The position numbers and the translations under genes are program-made. A stretch of DNA of 64,000 nt from Gnetum montanum (lineage: Eukaryota; Streptophyta; Gnetopsida; Gnetales; Gnetaceae). The notes beneath the pieces are model-generated. The model worked only from the letters and a program-made list of their open reading frames with translations, was not told the DNA's origin and did not search any database. The stretch's first letter is position 1, and every line of letters starts with the position of its first letter. Location: NCBI GenBank assembly GCA_015680685.1, contig MNCI01029492.1, positions 1,326,599-1,390,598 on the forward strand, read 5' to 3'. This document shows, piece by piece, positions 21,980 to 34,599 of this stretch.

Positions 21980-22794
21980 TGATGAGCTATGATAGCGCAT
22001 GGGCTGCGATATCACGTCCACGATATCGCGTCGGCCCCTGCGATATCGTAGCCTATCGCCAGTTCTATAAATAAGAGGCGGCTTTCCCTTGTTTTTCAAT
22101 CTAGATCTAGACCCTTAGCTAAACTCTGGTAGTTTTACCATTCCAGAGATAGAATAATTTCCATGTGCCCATAGTAGGAGCCTCAAAGTGAACGGATCTT
22201 TATTCGAGAAAATTGTACCTAAGCACACATTTGTGTATGGAAATAAAGACGAACTTTCTGATAAACCTTGCAGCACATGGACTAAGCTAAATAGGATTTA
22301 ATTACTGTTAAATATTTAAATGCTTTCTTACATAATTGAATCTCTCTCAACCCTCAACTCTCCTAGTTAAGTGCATTCAGTACGACCACTTTGAGCACGT
22401 GTGTAATGCTTGGTAACCCAGTAACGAATACCATTTGGTAACCCCAGCAGTGTTACATTGGTTTAGGGTGTGTGCGGCAAGTGGGAACAGATATTGGTGC
22501 TAGGGTAATTAGAACTTAGTTAGCAAATAGTTAATATATGTTAGTCACTTAGTCTCTTCACCCTCTCCCTACTAGCATAGGCGATAAAAAGATAAAAGAT
22601 ATAAAAATCACATACCTCAGGCTTACTTAACCATACAACTGTGACAAATACAAGTAAGTTTGGGAAGACAACGATTGATTAACCTTAAGTGTTCCATAAG
22701 GCACGTAAGCACTTAGTCCTTGGAGTTTGACCGGATCGCGCGTGAGATGCTCATATTCGTATGGTTGAGTGTAAGGGTACCTTGCCACTCATCA
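21980..22794 (+). mobile_element. Athila-NA 3' LTR
   Basis: 815 bases, TGATGAG to CTCATCA, TATA box at 22066-22073. It aligns with the 5' LTR along its length; differences are scattered, many of them C/T or G/A, and U3 is about 10 bases shorter. The insertion is therefore not recent. Confidence 0.95.
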
Positions 22795-23318
22795 ATTATG
22801 CATTTATTTTATGCACTTTACATTTGTGTTATTAGCGCAATAATTAATTTTGATCAATTAAGCAAATCATTAAATTTCACAAGCATGACCCCTTCGAGCA
22901 TATGTGTGACACTTGGTAGCTCAGAAACAATTAGCATTTGATAGCCCAATAGTGTTTGTACAAAGTTTAGGATGTGTCTGGGAAGTGGGAATGGTTACTT
23001 GTGTTAGGCTAGATTAGACATTAGTTTCTTTAGCAATTAATCACTTTTATTTTTAATCACTCTTACTTTTATTCTTGTTCTAGGCAAGTAATTCCATAAA
23101 AACACAAAATAATAGAAATCATATGCCTCAATCACACTTAACCATACAACTGCATTCCACAAGTGGGACTGGGAAGACAACAAACGAACAACATGCACAT
23201 GCTATTTAAGTCTAGTGTACTTAGTAACTATAGTTTGCGAAATTTGACCAGATCACACCTGAATGCTTGTGATTTGTATGAAACTAATTTAATCTAAAAT
23301 GGGGTAGCTACAATAACA
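22795..23318 (+). mobile_element. Athila-P 3' LTR, second part
   Basis: Starts with the second ATTAT and continues the LTR broken at 15747. It carries CTTGGTAGCTCAG-type units and a degenerate closing block (TTTGACCAGATCACACC, then TTTGTATG). I place the end at ATAACA (23318), which pairs with the starting TGTT. The last 40 bases differ from the other LTRs, so this end is less certain. Confidence 0.7.
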
Positions 23319-23478
23319 AGAACAAGATGATGGTGCAAGTAGGAGTAAGAGAGAAGGTGTGAACAATAGCATTGATAAGGTCCATCAATTCAACCACTAA
23401 AATGATGAAGTTTCTTTAGGTAGCAAGTGTTTCCAATGATTTCATAAACATGATAGATTAAGAAGTCTAGTTCAAGAG
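23319..23478. other. Unassigned 160 bases
   Basis: Lies between the Athila-P LTR and the next LTR fragment. No frame, repeat or LTR match that I recognise; it could be older host sequence. Confidence 0.4.
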
Positions 23479-24196
23479 TGATGAGCAGTGGAGCAATTCA
23501 ACACCCAACCATACAAGTCACAAGTGTTCACGTGTGACCCGATCATAATTCGTAGATGGCCAATGTTATTATGTTACTAATTAAGTTGAAGTTTGAGACC
23601 GTTATCTTCCCACTTCAAGTTAGAAAAAGCTAAGCATATGGTTTAACTTGTAATAAGGCACATGATAACGAATGTTGTTGAGCCCATTTTACTCCTAGCA
23701 ATAAACATAATGAGACGAAAATAATTACGAAGTCTAAGTAATTACAAGTAAGTAAATCTACTCTAACCTAAGGTGATGATTATTCGGTCCTAATTTTTTA
23801 TACACACCTTAGAATTTGTGTAATCATTATTGGGCTACCAAGCATTATGATATTGGACGTACTAAGCAATAAGACTACTAGGCTTACCAAATGATTAAAC
23901 TTAAGTGCTTGAAACCAGTTGTACTCATTCCACTTACTATCAGCAAGTAAAAGTAAAGTGATTTGGAAAATATAGTGTTAGGTTAATAAAGTAGTAAATG
24001 TTATGCTAAGTGAAACAGTAAACTAGGAGAATGCTACAATGGTGGGAAATAGCTTGATCTTTATTTCCATGCATAATTCGTGTCCAAGTATAAACTGCTC
24101 GAACAAAGGTTATGTTCACTATGTCACATCACACTATGGGAATTCACACTTCTAATTGCTAAGTCTAAATTTGAGAAACAAATTGCAAGAGTCTAG
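23479..24196 (-). mobile_element. LTR fragment on the minus strand, interrupted by Athila-N
   Basis: Begins TGATGAGCAGTGGAGC, the reversed LTR closing block (CCCAACCATACAAGTC, then GTGACCCGATC). The reversed GGTAACCC and ATAAAG regions follow (TTTATTTCCATGC near 24060). It stops at 24196, where Athila-N starts inside it; its remaining U3 must lie beyond the window. Confidence 0.75.
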
Positions 24197-25286
24197 TCAT
24201 GAGCAGCAAGGTACCCCTATGCCCAACTATACGAATCACAGAGTGTTCACATACGATCTGGTCAAATTTAGTGGAATTTATAGTTTCCAGTGCACTAGCC
24301 TTCTAGGCAATGAACCTTGTCCTAAGGTCATTCGTTGTCTTCCCAATTACATTTTTGAAGTACATGGTATGGTTAAGTGTAATTGAGGCATATGATTTTT
24401 ATAGTTTTATGTTTTATAGTCTTGGTACTCGAATAGAGATAAAGATAAGGTAATTTAATGGCTAATTCAGTGTTACTAACCTACTGGCCTCTACTAATCC
24501 TAACATAAGTATCCAATCCCACCTTTTGTACATGTCTTGAGCCCACATATCCATTGTCGGGTTACCAAGTGCTATGCTACTAGGTGTACCAAGCACTGTG
24601 CTACTGGGTGTACCAAGCAATAACGCTACTGGAATTACCAAGCGAATACATGTTACGCTCAAAGTGGTCATACTTATGTATTTAATCTATCTAAATTATC
24701 TTACTTAATTATCTTAATTAGCTTAAATATTGGAAAACATTAAATAAGTAACTGAAAACATTAAATGCATAAATGAAATATTTAATCTATCCATAATGCT
24801 ACAAGATTTATCAAAAAGCTTGTCTTTATTACTGCACATACTCTCGTGTCTTAGGTACAACAATGCTCGAATAAAGATTCATACACTCAATGACTCCTAC
24901 TATAGGCACTCAGGAAAAATATTCTAAATTTTGAATAGTTAAAATGCAAGATCTCTACTACGACTATGAGAATTGATTCCATAAATGCGGCTGGTGGCAC
25001 CTATTTATAAACTAGGATAGACCCCTACATCGATGAGGCAACATCAACGCAATTGACTGCATCAATAGGGCCTTGTCAATGGGGCCCAGTCGACGTAACA
25101 AACTGAAACTCATCATCTAGTTACTATCGGAATGAAAAGTTATTGAATTATGCATCTAAATGTTGTATTTATAGGGTTGCACACATCCCGAGACATTGTA
25201 TCAATGATGACGTATCAACCAAACTAACATCAAATCAATGACATCATTGCTATGATGTTGCTTTGATTAAAAATTTGACTTCATCA
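24197..25286 (-). mobile_element. Athila-N 3' LTR
   Basis: Starts TCATGAGCAGCAAGGTACC (expected TGATGAG with one change) and ends GACTTCATCA, followed by a reversed polypurine tract. The reversed closing block, GGTTACCAAGTGCT units (24560-24640), TTTATT signals and TATTTATAAAC (25010) are all present. Confidence 0.85.
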
Positions 25287-25294
25287 TACCCCCA

Positions 25295-26307
25295 TGATGA
25301 ATCATCAATTGGTTAAGATATCGCATATGCTATGTCATAGATGTTACATCACATCTACATTGTAGCATGCTTATCGGTGCATCTCAGTTGGCTACTATGT
25401 TGTAGATGCTACATCGCATTTATTTGATAGAGTCAATTTTTCTTGACCAAAGATATCATATCTACAATGTCATTTATCCAATATTGTAGCACAAGCTATG
25501 TCATTGTAGATCCAATATCACAGGATGTATGCAACCTATAAATATAACACTTAGGTACACAAATCTAAATGACTTTTCATTCTAATCTTATAGAAATTCT
25601 TACAATTTCATTTTGTAGTTTTAGTGATAGAGTGAATGCTCGTACTGTGGTGTTGAGTAGTTGTATGGAATCTTTATTCGAGTGAAGTGTACTTGGGCAC
25701 AATTCATGTCTAGAAATAAAGATTGAGATTATTTCTCATCATTAAAGCATCCACTTAGTTTTACTATTTTACTTAGCATAGTTTTTATTGTTTTTTTAGT
25801 TTAATCATTTACATTTCCAAGTACTTTGCTTTCTTGTTCATTAGTAAAGTGGAATGAGTATGATTGGTTTTAAGTGTTTAAGTGTAATCGTTTGGTAATC
25901 CCTAGAGTGTTATTTCTTGGTTTGCCTAGTAGCATAGCACTTGGTAACCCAGTAACGGTTACATGAGCCCAAAATGTGTACGGTAAGCCAAGACCAGATG
26001 CTCATCGCTCTAGGCTAGAGTAGATTTACATTACTGTCATTACTTAGACTTAGGACTAAGTTTTATTCCCAATTATGTTTATCACTAGGGGTAATCAGGG
26101 CTTAATAACATCAATTATCATATGCCTCACTTTGGGCTAAACCATACGTGACAAAGCTACCACTAGTCCAAGAGGGAAGACAGTGTCCTATGATTAATGC
26201 TTAACAATATAGATGTCACAACTAGTCCCATCCATGAAATTTGACTAGATTATGCATGAATGCTTGTGATTCATATGCTTGGGAATAGGGGTACTTGCTG
26301 CTCATCA
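25295..26307 (+). mobile_element. Solo LTR, target duplication CCCCA
   Basis: 1,013 bases, TGATGAATC to CTCATCA, with CCCCA at 25290-25294 and again at 26308-26312. TATA-like TATAAATATAAC near 25538, AATAAAG near 25716, GGTAACCCAGTAACGG near 25945. It entered the polypurine tract of Athila-N, in opposite orientation, and left only an LTR, as after LTR-LTR recombination. Confidence 0.92.
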
Positions 26308-26312
26308 CCCCA

Positions 26313-26699
26313 CGACTGACTAGAAAGTCATCCTCGAGTTAAAATAAAATGATGATAGAGTCCCTTACAAAATTAGGAGGTAGAGTAAACTATATATAAT
26401 TGATTGAATATTTACATGACTTTGAATGCTGTAGTGGTGTCATTTTACAAAATTGACACAAGTTTATGACAAAACAAAAAACAAAAATTTTCAAACAGCA
26501 CAATGTAGATTAGGTTCCTGGTGGTGGTGGCTCTTTCATTGGCTACTTTCCCATGTCATCTGGCTTATTGAATTGGTATCAGTTGAGTAGTGCCTAAAGC
26601 TTTTCTTCCTTTGTTCTAGGATCATGTATTGTCCATGCTTATTATGCAATGTGTGATGGTGCTGATACATCTCATGAACATGGTAATTGTAGGAACATT
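26313..26699 (-). other. Start of the Athila-N 3' region
   Basis: Reversed, it resembles the sequence before the 3' LTR in the other Athila copies (GTAAGGGACTC, AACTCGAGGATGA). Beyond about 26500 I see no match and no frame. Confidence 0.6.
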
Positions 26700-29280
26700 T
26701 TTTTTTGCCTTAATGTACCATGTCACAAACTACCTTCTTTCTTCTTCAAATGCTTTAGCCATTTTACATAATTCTTGATAGTCTAACATTCTTCTGTCCA
26801 AGTTGGCTACAACATCTTTCTGGTCTTGGTAACTGGCCTTTACTACTTTAAGTTTTGAATTTGCCACATGCAACTTTTGCAAAGCATCTTTTCGATTAGC
26901 AAATTTTTCCTCATATAGGGCATACACTGTTGCTAATTGTTGCTCCATTTTGTCTCTAGGCCTACCTATCATTAACATGGCCAAGTTAGCATAACAAAGG
27001 TTAGTTAACCCCAAGTACTCTATGAGGTCCTCTATTTGTAGGTCTTTGTTTTTAATTTCTACTTGGTGGACATGGGCTAAACTATCCAAGATTAACTACC
27101 AGTCATGGTTCTGTGTAGAGATAGAACTGAGTTTCACTTTGGCCATTTGGATTTCTTTCTTATTAATTTGCTTGTACATGCCCACTTGGTCTTTGAAATG
27201 TTCTTTGAGCCTCTCATGCTTTTTAGGTTCATTCGGCCATGTGCTTTTCTCAGTTGTAAACTACTATCGAATGGTGCATACCTCCTCCATTGAGAGGGTT
27301 TTGTTTTGTCTTGCTAGGCAGCTCATGTCTTGGTTGGCCTGTATTAATTGCTCTTGAAGTTGTTGAATGCTATCTTTGAGAATATTCTTTTGGAATTCAA
27401 TGTTGGTCAGTTGAGCATTCCCTAAAACTATTTTCTTGTTATCTTCTTGTAGGTAGTGAGTGTCTTAGCATGTGCATAAATTTCTACTTCAGCTACTAAG
27501 GCATCTCACACTACTTTCTACTTCTCACGTTCCATTTGCATGTTATGTTTAATCAGGCAATTGATGTGTTTGGTTTTGAACTAATCCAATTGGTCAAATG
27601 CAACAAATTGAGTGGGATCTCTCTATTCTGGCCTCAAGGTCCTAAGCTCTTCCTGTAATTTAAAAATCTCATTCTCAGCATGCTTCGCCCAAGTCTCTTC
27701 TATGACTAACTTTCCTTTGATGGCTATTAACTCTAATTGAACAATAGTAACATCGCTAGGGATGTTAAAAAGATTTTACATGACATGCTCCATCTATAGT
27801 AGTCTATTGAGTACACCTTCGTGATCTATAGGAGTCATTGAGGTGCCAACTAACATTTGAGCATCTTTGGCTCCAGAAAGATTTCCTTGCAACATAATAG
27901 GGATATTAAAGGATTCTTTTATGTGATCTATGATCACTTTTGCGACTCCAACTACATAACCATGACTGTGGTTCCTTCTCTAGTCTTCAACATCACTTGG
28001 AATGATGTTGTGATTTCAGAAATCTATTATGATAATTCTTCCTCTCCTTTTAACTACAATGAGATTTGGCCATTGGCAAGATCTATTGAGATTGTTGGCC
28101 CGACTACATCATTGATTACTTTGTAGAGGGTGGCTCCTTCATGTGTTCTCTAGCTGAGTCTTTGTAATCTATTGTAGATGACTCATTAAAGGCCTATAAT
28201 CTTGTGATGGTGGTGGTGGAACTTCTTGTTGTTGATCAGTTGGATACTAGGTACTAGGTCTTGCTTACTGCTACTGAATAATATAGTTTGGATGGTTTCA
28301 ATAGGAGTTGAGCCTATTGCTCCATTAGTACGTACCTGTTTCTCCACCTTATCTTTCTTTGGTGGTATTGGCTTTGACATCTTAGCATAGGAGGCATTTT
28401 GTGCTTTCCTTAGAACATTGTTGGTGTAGCCTAAGATGCCTACCTATTTTCAAAATTTCCTGACAAGGTAGGGGAATGGCAGTAGCCTTCTTCTCTTCAA
28501 ATCATTGTTGGATTTCTCGGAAGTACAAATAGGCAATGTTGGTGTTCAATTTCCCCATCAAAATGGCACTTCCTTTAGCCGCATATGTAGATATTTAATT
28601 AGATCTCTTTGTAGGGAACAGGTGATAGGTGCCAATCTTCAACTAAATTTTTTCTTCGAGAGTCAACTCACTGTATTCTTTGTCCTCCTTGCCATAGGCT
28701 TTTTGTAGCCACAATATCTTAGTATCAGTGTTAGATCTTGTTTATAATTATGTAACATTAGCTCCTTCATGGCTAGATTTAGAGCTAGCTATAATCTCTA
28801 CTAAGTAAAATATCGAGACTCCTTTAATCTTCATTGTAGCATCTACTTGTTTATTTTTCCAAAATTGGAGTGTCTCTCCTAAGTACCAATCTTCACTTAT
28901 TATTAAGTTGGGCCATAAGGGAGGTGATTGGAGTTGGGTCTTGACAACATTTGGGGCAAACTCCATGAATGGGCCAAAATTAAGTTCCATAATTAAGGTC
29001 CACAATCACTATGGATATGATGGATTTCTCCTAAATGGCTTGGAGACATTTAGGTGACAGCGTGAGTTGTGGTCCTTATTCTGGTGCTTGGGATGCCTCA
29101 GCCTCCAATTGGGCAGATTGCTAGGTAGCATGCATCTGTTGATGAATGCTAAAGAATTGTGCCTCCTACTCTACATGTTCTACCAGTCGAGTTTGTTCTC
29201 TAGTGTGGCTTCTCCCATGGCCTATTGGTCTTTTGATTCTCCATTGTGAGGGTCATCCCTCTAGTATCCTTTTTGGTGCC
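26700..29280 (-). pseudogene. Unidentified degenerate coding region with coiled-coil segment
   Basis: Several minus-strand frames follow one another as if one gene had decayed. Reading direction: a possible ATG at 29280 (MAPKRILEG, then a stop); 28748-29005 with ISEDWYLGETLQFWKN and IKGVSIFYLVEIIASS; about 28500-28700 with MGKLNTNIAYLYFREIQQ; then 27857-26730, charged and helix-prone (AENEIFKLQEELRTLRP, EEKFANRKDALQKLHVANSK). Not gag, protease, reverse transcriptase or integrase. It lies inside the 3' region of Athila-N on the same strand, so it could be an extra gene of the element or the remains of another insertion. No family recognised. Confidence 0.5.
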
Positions 29281-30832
29281 ATCTGTAATCAATAAGGATT
29301 AAAGATCATTAAATGTTCATGCTATTTTCATATAAGTCTTTTCCTTACTCATTCCTTTTGCTAGATCAACTACTTACTTTACTATGATTAAAGAGTTAGA
29401 GAAAATTCCAAAAAGAAACCATTTGAATGTTATGTCTTTAATTTTTAGAACCTCCCACTTATTATTTCTTTGGCTCATAGTACCTTAGGATTAATTGGAA
29501 TTGGTTATTAGGAGAGTTTATTTAACTTATTTGGCTTAAATGTACTAAGTTTATTTATGCTCTATCTTGCTTACCCTTATAAACTATCCTTTGAAGTTAG
29601 GCAAAATTTCCAAAATTTATGCTCAGATTTTCCTTAATATCACCCCTCATGACTAAGATGAGCACTTTGGGATCAAATAGGTTAGAAAATCATGAAAATC
29701 AAAGCTATAGGGCATAAGTTATAGCTTGGGAAAGGTAGGAGATCAAAGCTCAAAAGAAGAAAATAAAAAATCCTCTTGTATCAAATGATGAAAGTGAAAA
29801 ATTTTTCTAACTTGCCACCACTATATATAGGATTTTTGCCATGTGACATCAAATCAACAATGTATGAGGGCCTCACACATCATAGCAATGATGTTACTAC
29901 AAAAATTTTCATTTTTCATGTTTAATTTTTGGTGGAAAAATAAGTCAAACTAAAGAATAGGAAGATAGCAAGAATTCTTATAGGGCCTTGAAGTAGATAT
30001 GATGCTTTGGTTTGTGAAAAAATAGTCATGTAAAGTTCATAAAGGAGGAATCTCAGGTTATGAAAGTTTATTAAGTGTTTCAGATGGATAAGAGATGGGT
30101 AATGAAGTTTTATTGTCCAAACGGATTACAACATGTTAAGGGAAGTCTTTATTGAGTCATTCAATGTTTCAAAAGGCACAAGATGATGTGGGATTGGTTG
30201 TCAAGTATAAGATACAATAGTTATACAAGAAGGTCCTCCCCAAAGTAGGCTCTAGCCCTTAATGCCGTTGTATAAGCATCTCTAAAAGTGTCCTTAGGTA
30301 CTCAAGGAGGTGAATGTGACACATACCTATTTAGATAAACACACATATTCATATCACCAAGTTGGGAAAATTACTCTATGTCATACAAAAGCATAAGTTA
30401 TAATTAAATATACAATGAGGTGAGATGGATCATAGAAACGATTGTAGAGAATTGGGATGTGAGGTATCTTACCCTAGGCATAATGAATTCTTGCATTTTA
30501 TTAGTGGTTAAAATAATCATTAGTCATTTTGTCCAAGATTCAAACCAACTCTTAGATTTACAACCATAAGACTATCACCATTACAAGGAGTATCATCACT
30601 TGGCATTTTGTCCAAGGGAGGAGTTTATTCATTGCACTTCTTATTTTTTAAAATTTCTGAGAAATCGCTTATCTTCAAGCATGGGTAACATGTCTTTCCA
30701 ATGGATCCCCATAAATTTATATTTGTGTCAACCTTACTAGAGGACTACCTTTAGGCATGGATAACATGTCTTTTCAGTGACATAGTAAGGCAACACTTAC
30801 TATACTCTTATTCCCATTTTTTGTTAGATCTA
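29281..30832 (-). other. Athila-N 3' region, with conserved box
   Basis: Contains the reversed conserved 3' box at 30225-30300 (GGTCCTCCCCAAAGTAGGC) and CATGGGTAACATGTC at 30686. 29281-30200 is AT-rich; TATATATAGG at 29823 and a TGTAATC start at 29284 hint at an old LTR, but I could not find a second copy. Athila-M inserts at 30833. Confidence 0.5.
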
Positions 30833-32561
30833 TGATGAGCAGTGAGGTACCCCTATGCCCAACCATACGAATCACTAAGGCATTCATGCATAATCTGGTT
30901 GAATTCTTGTGGACCTATAGTTCTCTAGTGCACTAATTCTCTAGGAAGTGAAATGGACGTTGAGAATGTTCGTTGTCTTCCCAACTACACTTGTGAAAAT
31001 CAAGGATATGGTTTAAGAGGAATTGAGGCACATGATTTTTATCATTTTTATGTTTTGTAAGTTTAATTACCTACAACAATAATAGAAGGTAGAGGAAATT
31101 AATATCTAATTATTTTACTACCTAGCTAGCTGATGAATCATGGTTTTTGAGGACTGCATATACTAGGCCCCATATACATAGCCCCATATACGCGGCCCCA
31201 TATACTAGGCCCCGTATACTAAGCCCACTATGTATACTAGGCCCCGTATACGCAACCTTGTTTACGCAACGTCTATTCTAGCCTATAAATAAGTGGCCCT
31301 CCGCCACACCTAGGTACCTTTCTAGTAGTTGTAGCAAAGCCCTTGCATTTTGTTTCTGTAGGAGTTAGAATATTTTCCTAGTACATGCCAGCAGTGTGAT
31401 GCTTGTAATTGTACAACACCTTTATTCGAGTACTTAGACGTGCACATGACTGGAAATAAAGATTGAGATTACTTCATCATTGCAGCATTCACTTAATTGT
31501 TATTTTTATTTATTGTTTTCTTAGTTAATATTTCTTTAACATCATTTACTATTCTTGTTGTTAAATGTGAAATGAGTACAACTTAATCACGAGCATTTAA
31601 GTGTGACTACTTGGTAACCCAGTAGCGTACCTAGGATCTACGCTTGGTAATCCCAGTAGTAGTTGTGCACGAGGTCCAAGATGTGTACGAATGATTAAGG
31701 AACGGATGCTCATCAAACTTAGGTTAGCTTAGACTTCATTTCCTATTACTCATTAGTTTAATCAAGATTATCTTCCATTGTCTCTAGGAGTAGCACTAGT
31801 TTAGGATCACATCATATGCCTTACTCTAGACTAAACCATACATGACAAAGAAAATACTAGTCCAGGTGAAAAGATAGCGAACTAGGATCAACATGTAACT
31901 ATCTAGATACCACAACTAGCCTGTCCACGGAGTTTGACCGGATTGTGCGTGAACGCTTGTATTCGTATGGTTGAGTGTAGGGGTACCTCGCCGCTCATAG
32001 ATTGTGCGTTGACACGTATACACGACCTAGTCGATGCATAGATTGCTTAGCGCTTCATCACTAGGCTACCAAATGTTAAGTGTTTCTGGGTTACCAAGTG
32101 CTACACATATGCTCAAGGTGGTCATGCTTGTGTTCATTAATAACTAAAAATTAATTACTTAATTAAAGATGATTGAAATAAAGTGCATGAAAATAAAGGG
32201 CATGAATATTAAATGCATCAAGGAAACAATAATCTATTCTCAATGCTACAAGGATGATCAAAAGGGTTCATTTTTATTCCCATCACACTGCTATGCTTAG
32301 GTACATAAGTTTTTGAACAAAGATCTGTATACACTCAGACTCTTGTTGTGGGCACTCAGAAAATATTTTAACTCTAGAGAAAACAAAGTACAAGAGCTTC
32401 ACTATCTATGACAAAAACTATGAAAAACTATATGAATATTGTGAGCCCAAGCGCTATATTTATAGGTCAGCATATGTTGCAGAATATTAGATATTTGGTC
32501 TGATAGTGGGCATTCGATATCGAGGCTCTGATATCAGAGTTAGTCAAAACATGATTTATCA
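30833..32561 (-). mobile_element. Athila-M 3' LTR, split by a nested LTR
   Basis: Parts 30833-31130 and about 32061-32561 together equal the 5' LTR at 60400-61253; runs such as CTCTAGTGCACTAATTCTCT occur in both. The polypurine tract, reversed, is TACCCCAATG at 32562. Compared with the 5' LTR, some 60-70 bases of host LTR are missing at the nested insertion (the ACACAAGTACCTGTTCCC stretch). Confidence 0.88.
31131..32060 (+). mobile_element. Nested plus-strand LTR with CCCCATATAC repeats; right end uncertain
   Basis: Starts TGATGAATCATGG. U3 (31150-31260) holds about six units of GGCCCCATATAC or GGCCCCGTATAC; a TATA box (CTATAAATAAG) is at 31283. GGTAACCCAGTAGCG lies near 31613, and GGTTGAGTGTAGGGGTACC near 31970. 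The expected CTCATCA reads CTCATAG (31994-32000); a CTTCATCA at 32053-32060 is followed by CTAGG, close to CTAGC before the start. Either an end was altered or the host LTR was partly deleted, so no exact duplication can be claimed. Confidence 0.75.
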
Positions 32562-34599
32562 TACCCCAATGAATAAATGAAAACTTTTCCTCGAGTGAAA
32601 GAGGAGGAGCAAGTTCCTTATAAAATATTGGGATGGTATAGGATTATCGACTAACATACAAAATAACTTAGATGGAACAAATAGATTTCTAAGTGCCCAA
32701 GCATACAAATTACAATCTTTTACAAAATTAGGTGTTCATGATAAGAGAAGAGAACACCCTAGACAAAACTGACATCCACTCCTTTGGCATTTGAAAAGTA
32801 AGGAAGAAGATTTAATGATCATGAATAGTCCTTGTCACATGATGATGATGCTGCTGCTTCCTTTGTGAGGATAGTCCTACTTCTAGTCCATGCATTTTGT
32901 CCATGCTGCAATCACAACAAAATTGTGGATTAGTGTGCAATGTGTAACATATAGCTTTGAAGTACCTTATCTTGTTAGTGGTTACACCTGGCTACATGGT
33001 GATTGTGATGGATAAATTTCAAGAATAGTGTTAGCGAGATGGCTAAAAAATATTGTGGAATAGATAAGAAGTTCATTAAATTTGAAAAAGTTCTACACAA
33101 GGAAATATTTGAAGAGGGTATAAGAATTCACAACAATAAAAAGGAAAGTTCACTGAAAAATGTTGTGTGAAGATGTGCACAATTGGATGTGATTGATGAG
33201 GAATGCAAAAGGATTTGATTGTATGAGTGTCTAAGGATAAAGAACTTAACCAGTCCAACCAAAAGATATGCAAGTGGGTCCTCCCCAAAGCAGGCATAGG
33301 CCTTTTATTGCCCTTGCATAACTTCAAATCGAGGAGTCCGTGGGTCCCATGGATGATTAATGATTATGGAAGGTTAAATACAAAAACTTGGAAGAAACTA
33401 CCTAAGAATTTTGAAACATCAGACTAAGACATCAAACAAGAACATGAAACTAGTAGTGAGGTGAAACATGGAAAGCATAGATGGATGAGAGAGAGAGAGA
33501 GAGAGAGGTATGTAGTTCTTGATTAAGGTTACCTGAAGTCCCTTGTAAATTTTATGGTTAAATGACTTAATAAGGTTCATCCTTAGGCCAGACCAGAACC
33601 AACCATGTTTAGTGACTTTGCATAACCATTCTAAGACCAATCCACCCCCCTGAGACACAAGAGTGCTTCCACAGAACAACCACTATTCCTTATTAAAGAA
33701 GAAAAGAGAAGTAGGAAGGGAGGAAGGGCCTTAGTTAGAGGGGACATTCAGGCATGGGTAACATGTCTTTTTAGTTCCATAACTAATGTTTGTAGCCCAT
33801 GTATTTTGTCTAAGGGGTGTGGTTTGAGTTCCCATCATTTTTTTTAGAATGGGAACCACACCATGTAAAGACTTATTCATTTATTGTGTCTATGGGATGT
33901 GCTTTGAATTCCCATCATTTTTTTTATGAGAACCACACCATGCAAAGACTTATTCAACTTTCTTTTATTGGTCAACACAGAATGGTAAGAAATCCATGAA
34001 AAGACACATGCACCCAAGTAAGTAAAAAGGCACAAAGAATACTAAATCCCATTGAAGTCACACCTTATTCAAACCTTTGAATCCTTTCCAATTCCAAAAA
34101 CTACCAAAGTCACAAATTTGTTCTAGTTTTGTTAATGAAAAAGGAACTGCACATTTCTAGAACAAGGAAAACCATAGAGTTTGTGGATGGATGGATGTTG
34201 TGGACTCACTACCTATTGTATGAAAAAGAAACCATGTCCTAATTATCCGTAACAAAATTTAAAGCTAGAATCCAAACATCAACAATTAAATAACAACATA
34301 GTACATATAATCATCAAGCAACAAATTACCACTGTGCCTGGTACTTATTAACAAAAAGTTAGAAAATCATACCAGAATAAAAAAATTATATAAAAAAGCA
34401 TAAAACGTTCAAGAAATAGCAAATGTACTAATGATGTTATAAAACAAAAATTGAAAAATATTAATAACATAAAAATAAGAAGATGTAAAATAAAGAATGT
34501 GTAAAACAAAAATTTGCAAAACAAAAATGTGTAAAACAAACATGTGTAAAATAAAAAGGTGAAAAATTGAGGAGCCGCTTATACAGTTAGCATGGATGG
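32562..34599 (-). other. Athila-M non-coding 3' region
   Basis: Reverse counterpart of 13401-15388. The conserved 3' box is at 33220-33330 (GGTCCTCCCCAAAGCAGGC), CATGGGTAACATGTC at 33754. A pure GA repeat lies at 33487-33508. Near 33830-33960 two copies of a roughly 90-base stretch with GGGATGTGCTTTGAATTCCC occur in tandem; P and NA have the matching AAAGCACACCCCTT stretches. No env-like frame remains. Confidence 0.7.

Larger units (their letters stand above)
15748..22794 (+). mobile_element. Athila-NA: complete non-autonomous gag-protease element, duplication ATTAT
   Basis: 7,047 bases with both LTRs, primer-binding site, gag-protease frame, 3' non-coding region and polypurine tract, flanked by identical ATTAT at 15743-15747 and 22795-22799. 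Reverse transcriptase, RNase H and most of integrase are missing: coding homology jumps from just after protease to the last residues of pol near 20040. It therefore needed another Athila element to move. Athila-M carries homologous gag, protease and 3' sequences and is of the right type to have been such a helper. Confidence 0.93.
12906..23318 (+). mobile_element. Athila-P: 3' part of a plus-strand Athila-like element
   Basis: What remains is the end of integrase (12906 to about 13400), a 2 kb non-coding 3' region, a polypurine tract at 15389-15399 and the 3' LTR (15400-15747 and 22795-23318). Tat-A entered its integrase and Athila-NA its 3' LTR. LTR ends are TGTTGAG and ATAACA, unlike the TGATGAG and CTCATCA of the other Athila LTRs here. 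The 5' part is outside the window. Confidence 0.8.

Noticed and set aside
25490-26307. 5' LTR of a full plus-strand element
   Set aside because: No primer-binding site follows and exact CCCCA duplications flank the LTR itself, so it is solo.
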